This document shows, one piece after another, positions 54,295 to 63,644 of a stretch of 64,000 nucleotides of DNA. The stretch is from NCBI RefSeq assembly GCF_049852125.1, contig NZ_CP187532.1, forward strand, positions 1-64,000, given 5' to 3'. Numbering within the stretch: position 1 is the stretch's first letter; each line of letters starts with the position of its first letter. A program made the translations under genes and the position numbers. The notes under the pieces were generated by a model. It was given only the letters and a program-made list of their open reading frames with translations. It had not been told where the DNA came from and made no database searches. This DNA comes from Senimuribacter sp049852125 (GTDB taxonomy: Bacteria; Bacillota; Clostridia; Peptostreptococcales; Anaerovoracaceae).

Positions 54295-56319
54295 TTATTT
54301 CACAAATCGATCTACCATTTCTGCAACCAGTGCGTCGTCAGCCAGGAACGGAATGGTGATATGTCCCTTTCCGGCATAGTTCTTGTTGTACTCTACAGAG
54401 GTAGTCAGCGCGTTTTCATTTCTTGCCCAGTTTCGTCTAGCAACGCCGCCCATGACGTCCCACATCATAGCGGATTTGATAATTTCATCTACTCTTTCGG
54501 AACCGTCGAGAAGCAGTCCGAAGCCGCCGTTGATGGCTTTTCCGATACCAACGCCGCCGCCGTTATGAAGCGCGCAGAGAGACATGCCTCTCGCCGCGTT
54601 TCCGGCAAAGCACTGTACTGCCATATCTGCCATGACGTTGGACCCATCTTTGATATTAGAGGTTTCTCTGAACGGAGAGTCCGTACCGGATACATCGTGG
54701 TGGTCGCGTCCCATCATGATCGGGCCGCATTTTCCTTCGCGCACCAGCTTGTTGAATGCCAGCGCGATATCTCTTCTGCCCTCTGCATCCTGGTAAAGAA
54801 TTCTCGCCTGGGTTCCTACAACCAGCTTATTCTTCTTGGCGTCGCGAATCCATACCCAGTTGTCTCTGTCCTGTGCCCTTCTTTCCGGATTGATGCAATC
54901 CATTGCCGCCTGATCTGTCGCGTCTAAGTCTTCCGGCTTTCCTGACAGGCAGACCCATCTGAACGGTCCATAGCCATAATCAAAGAGTACCGGCCCCATG
55001 ATATCCTCTACATAAGATGGCCAGATAAAGCCATCCTTATCGTCGTAGCCATTCTTGGAAATTTCTTTGATGCCTGCGTCGTACATGGCTTTCATGAAGG
55101 AATTGCCGTAGTCAAAGAAATATGTACCCTTAGCAGTCAAGCCTTTGATTGCCTGATAATGTCTATGAAGTGTCTTGTCGACTTCTTCGCAGAATTTATC
55201 TCTGTCCTCATGAAGCAGCGCCGTTCTTTCATCAAAGGTCATGCCTACCGGACAGTATCCGCCGTTATATACGTTGTGACAGCTGGTCTGGTCTGACAGC
55301 AGATCAATGTGGAAGTCCTTTTCCACTGCTGCTTCCAAGAGATCTACAATGTTGCCGTGGTATGCGATAGAAATGCTTTCCTTCGCCGCCACTTTCTCGC
55401 CCGCCAACTTGAAAATTTCATCGATATCATCCATAATGACGTCAACCCATCCCTGGTCATGACGCGTAACAATTCTGGAATAGTCCACCTCTGCAAAAAT
55501 GCCTACGGCACCCGCGATATTAGCGGCTTTCGGCTGCGCGCCGCTCATGCCGCCGAGACCGGAAGATACGAAAGTATGTCCCTCTAAATCTCCCTGCTCT
55601 GCTACGCCCAGATATTTTCTGCCCGCGTTGAGAATGGTATTAAAGGTGCCGTGAACAATGCCCTGCGGTCCGATGTACATCCAGCCGCCTGCGGTCATCT
55701 GTCCATAATTAGCCACGCCCATTTCTTCCGCGATTTCCCAATCCTCCAGATTGTCGTACATGCCGATCATCATGGAGTTTGTGATGATGACCCGAGGCGC
55801 AGTCGGTTTGGATGGGAACAGTCCAAGGGGATGCCCGGATTCTACCACCAGTGTCTGCTCGTCAGTCAACTCCTCCAGATATTTTTTAATGAGCCGGTAC
55901 TGCAGCCAGTTCTGGCAAACCTGACCGGTCTCTCCGTATGTAACCAGTTCATATGGATAGAGCGCTACCTCAAAATCCAGATTGTTTTCAATCATCACCT
56001 GAAATGCCTTACCTGCAAGGCATTTGCCCTTGTATTCATTGATTGGTTTGCCGTAAAGCCGTCCTTCCGGCCGGTATCTATACGCATAGATTCTGCCGCG
56101 GGTGGTCAGCTCCTCCATAAACTCCGGCGCCAGCTTTTCATGCAGCTCCTCCGGCACATAGCGAAGGGCGTTTTTCAGCGCAATCTTCGTCTGTTCTTTT
56201 GTCAGTCTGAATCCTCTGTCCGGCGCACGTCTGATATCTTCTACAAACGCCGGATAATCCGGATATTCATTTCCCAGCTTGATGGTCATCGCGCCTGCAA
56301 TGGCTTTATTATCTAACAT
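54295..56319 (-). CDS. hutU: Urocanate hydratase (long form)
   Basis: A 674-residue urocanase, longer than the ~550-residue enzyme of Bacillus or Pseudomonas; the extra length is spread over the N-terminal and C-terminal parts. SGLGGMSGAQP binds NAD+, and the C-terminal HNGGGVGIGKAINGGFG is the family's Gly-rich loop. It converts urocanate to imidazolone-propionate. ATG 56319 follows GAGGAGG. Confidence 0.93.
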   Translation of the reverse strand: MLDNKAIAGAMTIKLGNEYPDYPAFVEDIRRAPDRGFRLTKEQTKIALKNALRYVPEELHEKLAPEFMEELTTRGRIYAYRYRPEGRLYGKPINEYKGKCLAGKAFQVMIENNLDFEVALYPYELVTYGETGQVCQNWLQYRLIKKYLEELTDEQTLVVESGHPLGLFPSKPTAPRVIITNSMMIGMYDNLEDWEIAEEMGVANYGQMTAGGWMYIGPQGIVHGTFNTILNAGRKYLGVAEQGDLEGHTFVSSGLGGMSGAQPKAANIAGAVGIFAEVDYSRIVTRHDQGWVDVIMDDIDEIFKLAGEKVAAKESISIAYHGNIVDLLEAAVEKDFHIDLLSDQTSCHNVYNGGYCPVGMTFDERTALLHEDRDKFCEEVDKTLHRHYQAIKGLTAKGTYFFDYGNSFMKAMYDAGIKEISKNGYDDKDGFIWPSYVEDIMGPVLFDYGYGPFRWVCLSGKPEDLDATDQAAMDCINPERRAQDRDNWVWIRDAKKNKLVVGTQARILYQDAEGRRDIALAFNKLVREGKCGPIMMGRDHHDVSGTDSPFRETSNIKDGSNVMADMAVQCFAGNAARGMSLCALHNGGGVGIGKAINGGFGLLLDGSERVDEIIKSAMMWDVMGGVARRNWARNENALTTSVEYNKNYAGKGHITIPFLADDALVAEMVDRFVK

Positions 56320-56363
56320 GGTATTTCCTCCTCTTATAACGCTTCTGTTATTTTATCACACTA

Positions 56364-56403
56364 CTTCCCGAAAGTGCTTTATTTTCCAAAGCATCATCGG
56401 GAT
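56364..56403 (-). other. Intercistronic hairpin between hutH and hutU
   Basis: TCCCGA and TCGGGA arms with an inner GCTTT/AAAGC stem lie in the 139-bp gap. There is no T-run, so it may be an RNA processing or stability element, letting hutH and hutU differ in mRNA level. Confidence 0.4.
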
Positions 56404-56458
56404 TTTACTTTTGAGAATAAGCTTCTTCTTCTTTTTTTCTTAATTTAGAACGGCCGTC

Positions 56459-58000
56459 CTATTTCAGGCTGACAACCTTCTCTACCGCGTCCAGCAGCCG
56501 GCCGTCTTTGATCATCTCATCGAATTTCACCAGCTCGTCATGCATGATAACATCTTCATCTATCGGGTCGGAAACGGTTCTGATATAGTCGTAGGCTGCC
56601 TTTGTGGCTGGCGCCAGATTGCTGATATCACTTTCACCGATTTCCTGTCTCAGCCAAATACCCTGGGCGGCGGCAGCCAACTCAATACCGATAACCTTCT
56701 GCGCATTATCCAATACCATTGCTGCTGTTCTTGCAGAAGTCGTACCCATGGATACATGGTCCTCCTGATTACCGGAGGATGGAATAGAATCCACACAGGC
56801 CGGATGATCGTAAACCTTATTTTCTGAAACCATAGAAGCTGCCGCGTACTGAGCAATCATGAAACCGGAGCAAACGCCGCCGTGTTTTGTAAGGAAGCCT
56901 GGAAGGCCTTCAGACAAGGCAGGGTTAATCAGTCTCTCTGAACGTCTTTCGGAAACATCAGCCAGTTCTGAAATTGCCATCTTCATGAAATCAAAAGCAA
57001 GGGCCATCGGCTGTCCATGGAAATTTCCTCCTGAAATTACCTCATCCTCATCCGGGAACACAATCGGATTATCTGTTACCGCATTAATTTCCCGGGAAAC
57101 AGCATCATACACGTAAGCAATCGCATCTCTTGACGCACCGTGAATCTGCGGAATACAACGCAGAGAATATGGATCCTGCACCTTCGTCGGCTGCACGTCA
57201 AAGGCATTCTTGCTGCCTGCAAGCAATGCAAGCAGATTTTCAGCTACATCCTTCTGTCCCTGATGCCCTCTCAAATCCTGCACCTTGTGGTCGTAAGCCT
57301 TTGTAATACCATGAAGAGCCTCTGCCGTCATAGCTGTGGCAATATCAGCAACCTTCAACAGTTTCATTGCATCCCACAGAACATTGACTCCTACTGCTGT
57401 CATCATTTGCGTTCCGTTGTTCAGCGCAAGTCCTTCTTTTGCAGCAAGCTCTACCGGTACAATGCCCTCTGCTGCCATAGCATCCTTAGCGTCTACAATT
57501 TCTCCCTTATATTCTACCTTACCCAAACCGATCAATCCCAGCGCAATATGGGAAAGCGGCGCCAGATCACCTGATGCTCCCAACGATCCTTTTCTCGGAA
57601 TAATAGGATGAATCCCTGCGTTAAGCATGTCAAGCATAGTCTGAATGGTAGATAATCTAATACCAGAATTACCTCTGGACAAAGCATTACAGCGAAGCAG
57701 CATAGCAGCTCTAACATATTGTCTTGGATACGGTTCGCCAAGAGTACACGTATGACTGATAATCAGGTTTCTCTGCAGGTCCGCGGTCTCCTCCTTCGAA
57801 ATAAACACATTAGAAAATTTTCCAAAACCGGTAGTCAGTCCGTAAATAATCGCGCCTTCCTCCAATTTCTTCTCTATGTAAGCTCTCGCTTTATTTACAG
57901 CTTCCTTTGCTTCCGGTGCGATTTCGACTTTTTCATTACCGCGGCAAACGCGGATGACCTCTTCTACAGTAAGGTCGTGTCCATTAATGATAACTGCCAT
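56459..58000 (-). CDS. hutH: Histidine ammonia-lyase
   Basis: A 513-residue HAL. The self-forming MIO cofactor comes from ASG at 142-144 within GSLGASGDLAPL; YGLTTGFG near 53-60 carries the active-site Tyr. It converts histidine to urocanate and ammonia and is the first gene of the hut cluster. ATG 58000 follows GGAGAG by 6 nt. Confidence 0.95.
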   Translation of the reverse strand: MAVIINGHDLTVEEVIRVCRGNEKVEIAPEAKEAVNKARAYIEKKLEEGAIIYGLTTGFGKFSNVFISKEETADLQRNLIISHTCTLGEPYPRQYVRAAMLLRCNALSRGNSGIRLSTIQTMLDMLNAGIHPIIPRKGSLGASGDLAPLSHIALGLIGLGKVEYKGEIVDAKDAMAAEGIVPVELAAKEGLALNNGTQMMTAVGVNVLWDAMKLLKVADIATAMTAEALHGITKAYDHKVQDLRGHQGQKDVAENLLALLAGSKNAFDVQPTKVQDPYSLRCIPQIHGASRDAIAYVYDAVSREINAVTDNPIVFPDEDEVISGGNFHGQPMALAFDFMKMAISELADVSERRSERLINPALSEGLPGFLTKHGGVCSGFMIAQYAAASMVSENKVYDHPACVDSIPSSGNQEDHVSMGTTSARTAAMVLDNAQKVIGIELAAAAQGIWLRQEIGESDISNLAPATKAAYDYIRTVSDPIDEDVIMHDELVKFDEMIKDGRLLDAVEKVVSLK

Positions 58001-58497
58001 TACAATCTCTCCAATCTTTCTTATTTTTATTCATTTTATTGCATGAATATAAAACAAATTCCTTTATTTATCGGTAGCTATTATTATACATTTTTTCATC
58101 AATTCTGGCTATAGTTTTTTTGCAAAAAACTCAATTTTATAACTAATCCGGGTTTAATTTCAGAAAATTCTCTACCATAAAATGTATATTTTTTACTCCG
58201 CTATCACTTCATTACGTTAATACTTTATCATGTATATTTATTAAAAACATTTTTTATCGGTACAAAAAAATTATGAAGCCCTTGAAAATTCTCATTTTCC
58301 CAACCCCTGTTTTCCTTTACTATTAAAAAAACTTTTCATTGACCTCCTGATGAAAAATTACCCTACCTTTTTTTAATAAATATGCATCCTTGATCCGCAA
58401 TTATTTCCCCTTTTTTCAGTTGTATATGACCATTCTATAGTGGTATAATATACAAATAGCGATTATGATTATTAAAGCATAAAAGGGGATACACACA
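58001..58497. other. AT-rich divergent region between hutH and L,D-transpeptidase
   Basis: 497 bp without a gene. At the left, a possible hutH promoter (minus, CTGAAA at 58158-58163, 18 bp, TAAAAT at 58134-58139) and an AGTTTTTT-TGC-AAAAAACT inverted repeat (58113-58131) near its start site. At the right, the promoter of the transpeptidase gene. I see nothing in the middle. Confidence 0.5.
58420..58449 (+). promoter_or_regulatory. Promoter of L,D-transpeptidase-merR operon
   Basis: TTGTAT (58420-58425), 18 bp, TATAAT (58444-58449). Confidence 0.7.
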
Positions 58498-60006
58498 ATG
58501 AAAAGGAACAAGCTTATATCCATAGCGTTGATTCTTTCGCTGATCTTCACTATGGTTTTCACAACAACTTCCACAGTCAGCGCCGGCTCTTATGCCGGAA
58601 CCTACTGGCTAAAGGTAAATGAACAGCGCAACGTGGTCACTGCCTATAAAAAAATAGACGGAAAATGGAAACCATGGCGCGCCATGCTATGTTCTACCGG
58701 GATAGGCGGCGCAACTCCGAAAGGCACATTTTACACGCAGGGCCGATGGAACTGGGGACTGCTGATGAATGATGTATACGGTCAATATTGCACGCATATC
58801 ACTGACGATATTTTATTCCATTCCGTTTACTACACAGAAGGCTACGATAAATCATCTCAGCCAACAAGTCAATTTAACCTTCTGGGCTCTGCAGCTTCTC
58901 ACGGCTGTATCCGGCTCTCTGTCATGGACGCAAAATGGATTTATGAAAACTGTAAAGCAGGTACTAAAGTAACGATCTATCGCAGCAGCTATGCCGGACC
59001 GCTGGGTAAACCGGAGGGAATTACCGTTTCTCAAAGCCGGTATCAATATTGGGATCCCACCGACCCTGATCCGGCAAATCCATACTATAGGTTAAAGAAA
59101 CCGATCATTACCATATCCTCGAAAAAAAAGACAGAAGTCCAATATGGCTCCGCCTACAAATTGAAGAACTATGTGAACGCAAAGGACCCCAACACTTCCA
59201 TGAGCCTAAAGGACAGGATCAAGGTTTCCAAAGTACGCAAATGGTCTTCCGCTAAAAAACGTTATGTGTCCGCGCGGTTTTCCACCAAGAAACTGGGGAC
59301 ATATAAAATAACCTATACTGTCAACGATCCTTATAGTGGAAAGGCTTCGCAGACGATTAAAATCAAGGTGGTCGACAACAAAGCTCCGGTTATTTCGGGA
59401 GCAAAAAGCCGTACCGTAACCTGGGGTGATACGAATGCCGTAGGCAATGTAACAGCAAAGCAAGCCACAGCAAACCGTACAAATTTTATAAAGGTTTATA
59501 TCAAAGAGCCTGGCGCAGAAAAATATAAGATATATAAATATAGCAGCGCAAAAAAATATAAATTCAAAAAAACAGGAAAATACTCGATAAAGTATTTTGT
59601 TAAAAATAAATATAAGCCGTACCGCTCCTCCACAAAAATCATTACAATTACTTCAAAGAAAGGGGCTGTCAACAGAGATCCGAAGCTGTCTTTGCCGCCG
59701 GAATTCGCCGACGCAATCATAAACTCCGGCGGAACTCCTTTGTTGATGAAGCCAGGCGCACAGGCAGATCTGGTTACCGGTGTTAAAGCCTCGCACAACG
59801 GAAAGGACATCTCGTCACAAATCCGGATATTCATTAAAGGCCCGCAGGACACAGCATTTAAAACAGTCCCTGCTGAAGATGCTGCAGCTTGGACCTTCAC
59901 TGACGAAGGAGATTATCAGATTAAGTATTCAATAAAAAATCGATATACTCCATACCAAACGGTAAGTAAAATTGTAACGGTACGAATAGAAACAGAAACC
60001 TTATAA
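58498..60006 (+). CDS. Secreted L,D-transpeptidase (YkuD) with Ig-like repeats
   Basis: A 502-residue exported protein: signal peptide (1-29, cleavage after VSA), YkuD domain (~33-165) with His108, His135 and catalytic Cys137 in SHGCIRL, and three Ig-like/DUF5011-type domains from ~195 to 500 rich in Lys and Tyr. It would make 3-3 peptidoglycan cross-links or attach proteins outside the cell; the basic Ig repeats may hold it to the wall. ATG 58498 follows AAGGGG. A MerR gene follows 17 bp downstream. Confidence 0.92.
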   Translation: MKRNKLISIALILSLIFTMVFTTTSTVSAGSYAGTYWLKVNEQRNVVTAYKKIDGKWKPWRAMLCSTGIGGATPKGTFYTQGRWNWGLLMNDVYGQYCTHITDDILFHSVYYTEGYDKSSQPTSQFNLLGSAASHGCIRLSVMDAKWIYENCKAGTKVTIYRSSYAGPLGKPEGITVSQSRYQYWDPTDPDPANPYYRLKKPIITISSKKKTEVQYGSAYKLKNYVNAKDPNTSMSLKDRIKVSKVRKWSSAKKRYVSARFSTKKLGTYKITYTVNDPYSGKASQTIKIKVVDNKAPVISGAKSRTVTWGDTNAVGNVTAKQATANRTNFIKVYIKEPGAEKYKIYKYSSAKKYKFKKTGKYSIKYFVKNKYKPYRSSTKIITITSKKGAVNRDPKLSLPPEFADAIINSGGTPLLMKPGAQADLVTGVKASHNGKDISSQIRIFIKGPQDTAFKTVPAEDAAAWTFTDEGDYQIKYSIKNRYTPYQTVSKIVTVRIETETL

Positions 60007-60023
60007 CACTTAGGAGGCCTGAA

Positions 60024-60845
60024 ATGATCATTAAATTCAAAGAGTATAAAATAGGCTATTTATGTAAGTTGTTCAAAATCACGCCAAAGGCCATCAGGCT
60101 ATACTCCGAAATGGATCTTTTAAGGCCTTCTAGTAAATCTGACAGTGGCTACCGCTTTTTTCACAGGGATGACGTGTTTACTCTGGATTATATCATTCGG
60201 CTTCGCAAAATGGGTTTTTCATTAAAGGAGATCAGAACTATCCTCCATGGCGATGATCTGAAAGACGCCGTAAAGTTTCTAGATACCAAATTGGAAGATC
60301 TGCATATGCAGCTTTTGCAAATTCGTATTAAAATTGCAAAAGCAGAGGTTCATCAGCGAGAGCTGCAGGAAATTCTCTCCTCAAAGAAAACGCTGGAGAT
60401 TACACCGCCTATTACCTTCCTAGCTTCTTCCATCGAACCCTCCGTCGAGGAGGCTGCAGAACGGTTTCATAGAATTAACCCTTACCTTTTTCCAAAACTA
60501 ACCTTTTCCTTTCCTTCCGCAGAAATGGAAAGCGCAAAGGGCATGCTGCCTGCGGAAAACAGACAGCAGGTTTCCTTTATTCTAATGTATGAAGATGTAG
60601 AAAATTTACACATGTCCATCGATGTGAGCGCCTACGATGTAACCGTACTGGAATCCTGCCGTTATATCCACGCAGTCACATCCGCTGAACCTTCTGTAGA
60701 TTATCACTTCTGGGATGAAATTAAACAATTTATGCAGGATCATCATTTAAATCAAAAGGGGGTCAGCTTTCTTCAATACATCGGGACGATTTCAGAGCAC
60801 GAGAATCCAAGGGACTTTTATCACGTATACGTTCCCGTTGAATAA
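60024..60845 (+). CDS. MerR-family transcriptional regulator
   Basis: A 273-residue regulator: MerR DNA-binding domain (8-75; YSEMDLLRPS, GYRFF), a coiled-coil dimer helix (~80-120), and a ~150-residue C-terminal domain resembling GyrI-like effector folds. ATG 60024 follows GGAGG by 6 nt. It is co-transcribed with the transpeptidase gene, so it may tune cell-wall remodelling to a small molecule. Target and ligand unknown. Confidence 0.9.
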   Translation: MIIKFKEYKIGYLCKLFKITPKAIRLYSEMDLLRPSSKSDSGYRFFHRDDVFTLDYIIRLRKMGFSLKEIRTILHGDDLKDAVKFLDTKLEDLHMQLLQIRIKIAKAEVHQRELQEILSSKKTLEITPPITFLASSIEPSVEEAAERFHRINPYLFPKLTFSFPSAEMESAKGMLPAENRQQVSFILMYEDVENLHMSIDVSAYDVTVLESCRYIHAVTSAEPSVDYHFWDEIKQFMQDHHLNQKGVSFLQYIGTISEHENPRDFYHVYVPVE

Positions 60846-60866
60846 ATCTGACACGCAAAACAGACA

Positions 60867-60919
60867 AAACAGAGAAGAACGCTATGTAAAAATAACATTC
60901 TTCTCTGTTTCTTTTTCTG
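60867..60919 (+). terminator. Terminator of transpeptidase-merR operon
   Basis: AAACAGAGAAGAA (60867-60879) pairs perfectly with TTCTTCTCTGTTT (60898-60910), followed by CTTTTTCTG. Confidence 0.92.
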
Positions 60920-61037
60920 CTGAAGCATTTTGTTTAATTTATTTTATGCACACCTTCAAACCAGTTTCCGGTCATCGCAATCTTACATCGATCGCCGAAG
61001 ACATCAAAGAAACAATATCTCATTTGCTCTCTCCTCA

Positions 61038-62228
61038 CTATTGAGCCTTCTTGTAAAGAATCTCTCCATTCTTTACGGTCATAACGCAATTCAATGAGGC
61101 GCGTATATCCTTTGTTGGATCTTCTTCAAAGACAGCGAAGTGCGCTTTTTTGCCAACTGTTACGGAACCCAGCGTATCCTCAACACCGCATATTTTTGCG
61201 GAATTGATGGTGCCTATTATCATAGCGTCGAACGGCGTAATCTCACATTCTTCTACTAGAACAACCATCTCATACGCCGTATCTGTATGGTTACAGAACG
61301 AACATCCGCAATCTGTTCCCAGACCGCACAGGATACCTGCCTGATAAGCCTTTTTAAAAGACTTCCGAACCTTTCTCTTACTTTCCTCTGATTTGATAAC
61401 AAATTCTTCTTCCAGCTTATCCTTGTTTTCCAGGAAAAAGAAAATCGTTGAAACAGTTCCATCCAGAGGAATATTCCGTTCCAGCATCATTTCGATAGCC
61501 TCATCATCCAGTTCATCACCATGCTCAATACAGTCACTCCCCGCCAAAATCGCATTCTTCACACCCTGCGCGCTCTCTGCATGGCAGCAAGTAGAATAAC
61601 CTACCTTATGAAACTCATCCACGGCCGCTTTCATTTCCTCAACACTGAGCTGTACTGCTCCCGGCTCTGTACCTTTTGTCAAAACGCCGCCAGTTGCCAT
61701 CAGCTTCAGAACATTCGCCCCGTTTTTCAGCTGCTGCCGCGCCGCCTTTCTGAGCCCGTCAACACCATCGGCTTCAACACTGATAAAGGTCCATCCCGTT
61801 CCGCCTGTCATGCAAATACCATCCCCTGCAGCCTGCATATCCGGCGCTTTTTTAATTTTGCCATCCTCTACAGCGTGCATCAGTTCAATCGCCACTTTAT
61901 GCTTCGTGCCTACGTCCCTAACAAAGGTTACCCCTGTATTGATGAAGTCTTCTAAATGCTTCACGCCTGTCAGGGTATAGGTCACAATTGATTCATGTGC
62001 AAAGTCCGCGGGATTTGCTACAGGCTCCATCCCAACATGTACATGACAGTTGAAAAGACCAGGCGAAAGATATTTTCCATCAAGGTCGATTACATCTGTA
62101 ACTGCCGACAGATCAGGATTTTCTGAGACCTCCGCTATTTTTCCGTCTTCCACAATCACAGAATAGTTTTCTAATATTCTTTTATGTAGTACGTCAATCA
62201 CATTTGCATGAATAAATGCTCTTCTCAT
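61038..62228 (-). CDS. Metal-dependent amidohydrolase (prolidase/imidazolonepropionase-like)
   Basis: A 396-residue amidohydrolase. HVH at 62-64, the bridging Lys in VLKLMATGG, HAES, EHGDELD and LGTDCG are all present, so the binuclear metal site is intact. It resembles the clade of Xaa-Pro dipeptidase-like amidohydrolases. ATG 62228 follows GAGGAGG; the codon at 62243 lies inside that ribosome site's leader. Located 24 bp after a YfcC carrier gene, suggesting uptake and hydrolysis of one compound. Confidence 0.9.
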   Translation of the reverse strand: MRRAFIHANVIDVLHKRILENYSVIVEDGKIAEVSENPDLSAVTDVIDLDGKYLSPGLFNCHVHVGMEPVANPADFAHESIVTYTLTGVKHLEDFINTGVTFVRDVGTKHKVAIELMHAVEDGKIKKAPDMQAAGDGICMTGGTGWTFISVEADGVDGLRKAARQQLKNGANVLKLMATGGVLTKGTEPGAVQLSVEEMKAAVDEFHKVGYSTCCHAESAQGVKNAILAGSDCIEHGDELDDEAIEMMLERNIPLDGTVSTIFFFLENKDKLEEEFVIKSEESKRKVRKSFKKAYQAGILCGLGTDCGCSFCNHTDTAYEMVVLVEECEITPFDAMIIGTINSAKICGVEDTLGSVTVGKKAHFAVFEEDPTKDIRASLNCVMTVKNGEILYKKAQ

Positions 62229-62252
62229 ATCCGTCCTCCTCATATGATACTT

Positions 62253-63644
62253 TTAAAATGGTCCAAAATTCATCAGAGCCGCAATGACCAGAAATACGAC
62301 TGCACACCCAATCCAAATCAGCATGATCGGCGTAACAAACTTCACCCACCGTTCGTATGGAATCTTCGCAACTGCAAGATTTACCATAAGCCAAGAGCAG
62401 GTCGGGATAATCTGATTGGTAAAACCGTCTCCAAACTGATATGCAAGAACTGCCGTCTGTCTGCTAAGTCCAATCATATCCGCAAGAGGTACCATGATCG
62501 GCATGGTTGCGGCTGCCTGTCCTGATCCTGACGGAATGAAAAAGTTCACAACCAACTGTACGAAAAACATGAGAACCCCTGCCAGCGCTGGCGGCACGCC
62601 TTCAATCAACCCACCGAGAGAGTGAATAATGGTGTCCAAAATCATACCCTGCTGCATGACAACCAGAATGCCCCTTGCAAGACCCACGATAATTGCACCA
62701 AAAACAACTTCCTTAGCGCCGTCGATCAAGGTTTCTGCAATTTTACTCGGTCCCATACCGCCGATAAAACCACATACTAACGCAAGAATCAGAAAATATG
62801 TGGCAATTTCCATAATGTACCATCCAAACTGAGAAATCGCGTATACCAAGAATACCAGACTCAGCAAAAAGATTGCCAAAATCAGAACGTGCCTTTTGTT
62901 TAATTCTATGCCTTCCTCTGATTCTCCTGAAAAAGGTTCTTCAATGTCAGCAATCAATCCCTTAGACGGATCTGCCTTTACTTTTTTGGCATAGCGCATG
63001 ATGAACAGAGAGGTGACAATCGTTACCACCACCCAGATCACAATACGATACCACATCCCCGAAAGAATCGGAAGCTCTGAAATGGACTGTGCCACACCTA
63101 ATGTGAACGGATTCATAAAAGCCGCGGTCAATCCGCATCCGGAGCCTAAAATAACGATAGAAGCGCCTGTCACAGTATCGAAGCCCAGCACCCTTGCCAT
63201 ACAAATTCCAATCGGGATAAATACAAGCGTTTCTTCCGCGATACCAATTGTAGCGCCTAAAAAAGCAAAGATAGCTACAAAGACAGGAATAATTAAAAGT
63301 TCTTTTCCTCTGACAACCTTTGAAGCTTTATAGATACCCGCCTCAATTGAGCCAGTCGCATTAATCAGCGAAAAAGCGCCGCCTACAATCAAAATGAAAA
63401 TCATAATCTGCGCGACTTCCTCCATGCCGGTCGGCACAGCCTGGAATAACTGGAAGAAACCGATTGGACTTTTCTCAATATACTGGAAGCTGTCCGGATC
63501 AACCAGTATTCTTCCTGTCTTAGGATCCGTTACACGCTCAAACTGTCCTGCGGGAACAATATAAGAGCAAATTGCCAAAATGATGATAATGCTAAATAAA
63601 AGCACGAAAACATGCGGCATTTTAAAGCGTTTTTTCTCTTTCAT
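62253..63644 (-). CDS. YfcC-family membrane carrier (second copy)
   Basis: A 463-residue paralogue of the 35.6-37.0 kb carrier, with matching marks SYIVPAGQFE, GIAEETLVFIP and PSGSGQAAATMPIMVPLAD. ATG 63644 follows AGGA. First gene of a two-gene operon with the amidohydrolase. Substrate unknown, presumably a peptide-like or cyclic amide compound given the partner enzyme. Confidence 0.9.
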   Translation of the reverse strand: MKEKKRFKMPHVFVLLFSIIIILAICSYIVPAGQFERVTDPKTGRILVDPDSFQYIEKSPIGFFQLFQAVPTGMEEVAQIMIFILIVGGAFSLINATGSIEAGIYKASKVVRGKELLIIPVFVAIFAFLGATIGIAEETLVFIPIGICMARVLGFDTVTGASIVILGSGCGLTAAFMNPFTLGVAQSISELPILSGMWYRIVIWVVVTIVTSLFIMRYAKKVKADPSKGLIADIEEPFSGESEEGIELNKRHVLILAIFLLSLVFLVYAISQFGWYIMEIATYFLILALVCGFIGGMGPSKIAETLIDGAKEVVFGAIIVGLARGILVVMQQGMILDTIIHSLGGLIEGVPPALAGVLMFFVQLVVNFFIPSGSGQAAATMPIMVPLADMIGLSRQTAVLAYQFGDGFTNQIIPTCSWLMVNLAVAKIPYERWVKFVTPIMLIWIGCAVVFLVIAALMNFGPF

